This document shows, in pieces, positions 60,401 to 64,000 of a stretch of DNA of 64,000 bases (positions are counted from its first letter, which is position 1; each line of letters opens with the position of its first letter). The notes beneath the pieces were generated by a model. It was not told where the DNA came from. It worked only from the letters and a program-made list of their open reading frames with translations, and did no database searches. Source of the DNA: Hirudinaria manillensis (Eukaryota > Annelida > Clitellata > Hirudinida > Hirudinidae); NCBI GenBank assembly GCA_034509925.1, contig CM067534.1, positions 4,799,501 through 4,863,500 on the forward strand, in the 5' to 3' direction. Both the position numbers and the translations under genes were made by a program.

Positions 60401-63400
60401 TAAAATATTACTTATAAAACTTATTTTAAAAACATTAAATCTGAAACTTTTATTAAGCAAAATGTCATGCTAATGCTATAACAGGAAAGGGAAATTATTA
60501 GAGTTTTAGTGAAATTCTGCTTTAAAATTATGGCAACGACTAACTCTTCGCAGACGCGCAAAAATGAGGTTCAGGATCAAAGTTCCTCAAAAAAACAGAA
60601 GTCTACATCGCCAAGTGGGGATGAAATGGGTGCTCAAATTTGTTTATCAACATCGCATTTATTAACTTCTGAAATTTTATCTTAAATCCGTAACATTATT
60701 TGCCATTATTATTCAAGAGATGAACTTTCTGCTCAAGTCAATCGGAGATCTGGACGGACTTGCTCGGGGAGAAGTTGGAATTTTTATTTTCATGGAAATT
60801 ATCAGTTTAATAAAAACACTTCAATCTAATTTAGATAACTGCAGAAAGTTTGGAAAAGCTGAAGCAAGTCGCTCTGACTTTGAGGTTGTGAAGTTCTGCT
60901 TTTAACTCAGGCATTCACCATAAGATTCTCCTGCAAAATATTGTGCTCTAATAACAAAAATCAACAGCTCCGTTATTTTTTCCAAAATAATCGTAACTAT
61001 AACATTTGAATATTGCAGTCCTTATTTTCCTCGGTTATCAGATGAAAGTCTCTTTGAAATTGATGACATCATCTACAAAAATGATGACACCCCCCTTGAA
61101 GAGACCTCCAGTTAGTTCACTATTCAATTTTGCACATGATTATCAAAATGTACAAAATTTACAAAACCGTTTTTGGTCCATTAGGTACTGCAACAGAGGA
61201 TTTGTTGAATCTTTTAACCAAAAAGTATTTTGCGCCATTCCACACCATTTACTCCGATTTGGTATGAGCAAGTCACTACGTATCATATTGCATCATAGCG
61301 GTTGATTCCAAAAAAATGTTCAATTACTTAACATAATGCTGGCCTTACAATGCTTTATGCTGAAGTGTGGCATAGATAAATTGACTCAGAGTTTTCTTTA
61401 CCCTTATCCTGTGACAACTATGCCCCACAAGCATATTTGATGGAACCAGAAAACATTATTATGTGCCTTAAAATGTTGTTATTGGAGTGCTTAAGAAATA
61501 TATAACATTGTTAGAACTATTTTGTCTATTGAGCTCAGAAAATGGCCTGCTAATGATGAAGCAACACAAATGTATAAATTCCATGTATAATGTATTATTA
61601 CAGTATATGTATCATGTAGACCTTACTTCAAAAATTTATGGCACTGCATTAACCTCTAATTCTTAGACCTGCCAAAGGATTTCCCACACATTAGTGTTGA
61701 GAAACTTTGATTAAAGCTGCTTATTATTAAATCTAAACTAAGTAATACTAACAATAATAGTAATTCGGATAATCTTTCTGTCCTAGAGGTGATTAGTGGC
61801 TAATTTGATCTTTTTACAGAATACTATATAATATCTTTATTTCATTTTAGTTTTATAAAAAAATTGAACAAAAGTACAGAATTGTTGATATGTTTTTACT
61901 TCAGTTGTTTGAACATTCATCCGATAAATTGTTCAACCATGCCCTTCTGGGTGAAATTCCTTTGAGCATGTAAGATTTTCACATTATCATTTAGACTAAT
62001 TACACCAACAAATCGTTTTTTTTTTTGTATTTAAAATGTATCAATGGCTAGTAATAGAATTATATTTTCAGAATACTAAGTCGTTTGGTACAACTTAGAG
62101 ATGCTTTTAACGTTTGCCGGGCTTTAAAATTCCTTAAAGTGTTCCTAAATAAACACAGAAAACAGATGGCAACAGAAATGAAAGATAGCTTTCGTGAGAA
62201 ATAATTAGTACTTTAGGATTATAAAATGGATTTATTGAACATGTGCCATTATTATTAATGTTTAGTATATGTTAGACTCCAATACCTCTCAAATTTGAGA
62301 AATATACCTGAAGCCAAGCACCCTGAAGCTAAAAGAATATCAACATGGTTATCCAAGCAAAGTAATAAATGGAAATTAATAAACATTAAAATCAATTTTG
62401 TAGAACATGCCACATGTTTTCCATACTTAACAATCACCTTCATCGTTTGTTAGGTTTCATGTCTGTAAGAAATTGTCATTGTAGGTAAGATCATATTTGA
62501 TCAATTTATAATCAAATCAAAGGAAAGTTGGTGCAGGGAAGAAATAAAAGCAATGCAAAAGCTAAATGAGGTATAATTTTTTAAACAATAATTTTTTAAA
62601 ACATTTAATAATAACTATATGATGTGTTTATATTTTACTACATTTAATCACCACTTAACTCTTTCAAAATTGCTTCAAGAGGATAAACTACGATAGGATT
62701 TACTTGAAACTAGTGGACAAATGTTGGAAAGCCAAGGTTGAATATCTTTATCGATACTTCAAGTCTGCTCAAACTGTCTCTGAGAAATTACAGCGTGCAA
62801 GGGGGGTGTTAACAGTATATAGTAAACCACATGAACTGGTAGTTTTCTGAATGTTTTCATATCAGTCATAATTACATCAATAATCAATGTTTACATGCAT
62901 CACATAAATGTATTAGATAATATTATAAAGATTTATTATATTATAAAGCTAATTTTTTTGCAATTTTCAATAAAAACACAATCAGATTTATAGAAGTTTA
63001 AATTTATCGATTCATTGGATCATTCAACAAATTGTAATTTTCAGGATAATAAGGAAACTGCATTCAAATTTTTAGATTGGACTTTAACATATTGTAATTC
63101 AGAAGAATTCATGACGGTAAATCACTTAATCATTGAAAAAAAAGAGAACTTGAAAGTTTATTTATACAAAATCGTTTGAATAAGTATTGTTAATGGTTAA
63201 TAATGAATATATGAATAGTTAATCTGACTAATTTTAGCTAGTCACCGCTCATGCATATTCGGATGAAGAGCTACGACTCATTGACAAGTACCATTGCAAT
63301 GACATGGAGCCTTACATCGACGTATCGACAAGCTTGGATGATGTAAATAGCCATCTTACATCCAAAGATAATGAGGACTTCAATCCTGAAGATAAACATG

Positions 63401-64000
63401 ACTTTACTATTGAAAAATTTCTATTTTACGATCAATTTCTGAAGACTTTGTACGTTTTGGCAAAAATGTATGAAGCTGTTGCTAAGAGTAAAGAGCTGTT
63501 AAGTGTTAGATGTTGAAATTATTTGGATTGATTGTAATAATATTTTTAATTCATGCAATTTATAATTATAATTTATTAACTTGTCTATAGATGCCAAGCG
63601 ACGGTTTTAAAAATTTCAAAAAACTTTTCATAAATGAATCCATTAAAAATCTTGTTCTTCGTGTATTAACTAAAAAATCACAAAGTCAAGGTCTGCCATG
63701 GTGGTTTCATACAGTATCAAAAAAATGGTAATATTATTTGATAATATTTTATGTAATATTTGTTATCAAGTTACTGAGTGAAATAGTGATATTGAAGTCA
63801 ATATTTTTTGTTGAAGTCCCTTCATGATCCTTCCAAATGGCCACGAGTATTTGTTCGGCGATATAAGCAAAGTGTTGAATGGGGAAGAAATTAGTTATGT
63901 AAGTCTTTTATTAATTGTTTAAGCATGTATTACACTTTGATAATTCGTTAATACATTAACTGAACTTAATAAACATGAGGCTTCGAGTTTTTTCAAGTGA
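60401..64000 (+). repeat. Tandem unit 3, cut by the window edge
   Basis: The third direct copy begins at 60,401 and runs out of the window inside the gene. Whether more copies follow cannot be seen. Confidence 0.9.
60530..64000 (+). CDS. Unrecognised gene, copy 3 (partial at window edge)
   Basis: Exons 1-12 are present with the same splice sites as copy 1 (start ATG 60530; exon 12 ends at 63898 before gtaagt). The last short exon lies beyond the window. The frame is open throughout exons 8, 10 and 11, unlike copy 2. Amino-acid differences from copy 1 are few (for example NC versus NF before the exon 2 donor, AL versus GL in exon 5 and DS versus GS at the end of exon 6), consistent with a functional paralogue. 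Confidence 0.65.

Overview
The window is AT-rich nuclear DNA from an animal, almost certainly an invertebrate. Genes are split into many short GT-AG exons, introns are full of microsatellites (ATG/CAT, AAT, AATC, CATT), and short TTAGGG-like runs occur. The three genes I recognise are vinculin, a GGA clathrin adaptor and a DCDC1-like doublecortin protein. The phylum cannot be fixed from the sequence alone. All exon models come from reading both strands by eye and checking splice sites and phase; no similarity search was run.

Region 1 (about 1.5-12.9 kb, minus strand): a DCDC1-like gene with repeated doublecortin half-domains, a helical stretch and a ricin-B-like segment. Region 2 (13.8-28.2 kb, plus strand): a complete vinculin gene of 24 phase-consistent exons, about 1018 aa. 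These two genes are divergent. Region 3 (31.2-38.9 kb, minus strand): a GGA gene with VHS, GAT, hinge and most of the GAE ear; the last ear exon was not found. Vinculin (focal adhesions) and GGA (trans-Golgi sorting) are neighbours with no evident shared pathway.

Region 4 (39.6-43 kb): a very young non-autonomous LTR retrotransposon fossil with two 297-bp LTRs that look identical, about 0.7 kb upstream of the GGA start. Next to it is an intronless CENP-B/Tigger-like DNA-binding ORF with no DDE nuclease core.

Region 5 (44.9-64 kb): the most unusual part. A unit of about 7.65-7.8 kb is repeated in tandem three times, the third cut by the window edge. Each unit carries a 13-exon gene for a roughly 494-aa, helix-rich protein I do not recognise. 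The spacer behind it holds a 171-bp tandem array, a diverged pair of about 835-bp direct repeats, an octamer-CCAAT-octamer cluster, a foldback element with a telomere-like core and a stray fragment of the gene's own exon 4. The middle copy has a patch of private single-base indels that looks like either a decayed copy or an unpolished assembly stretch.
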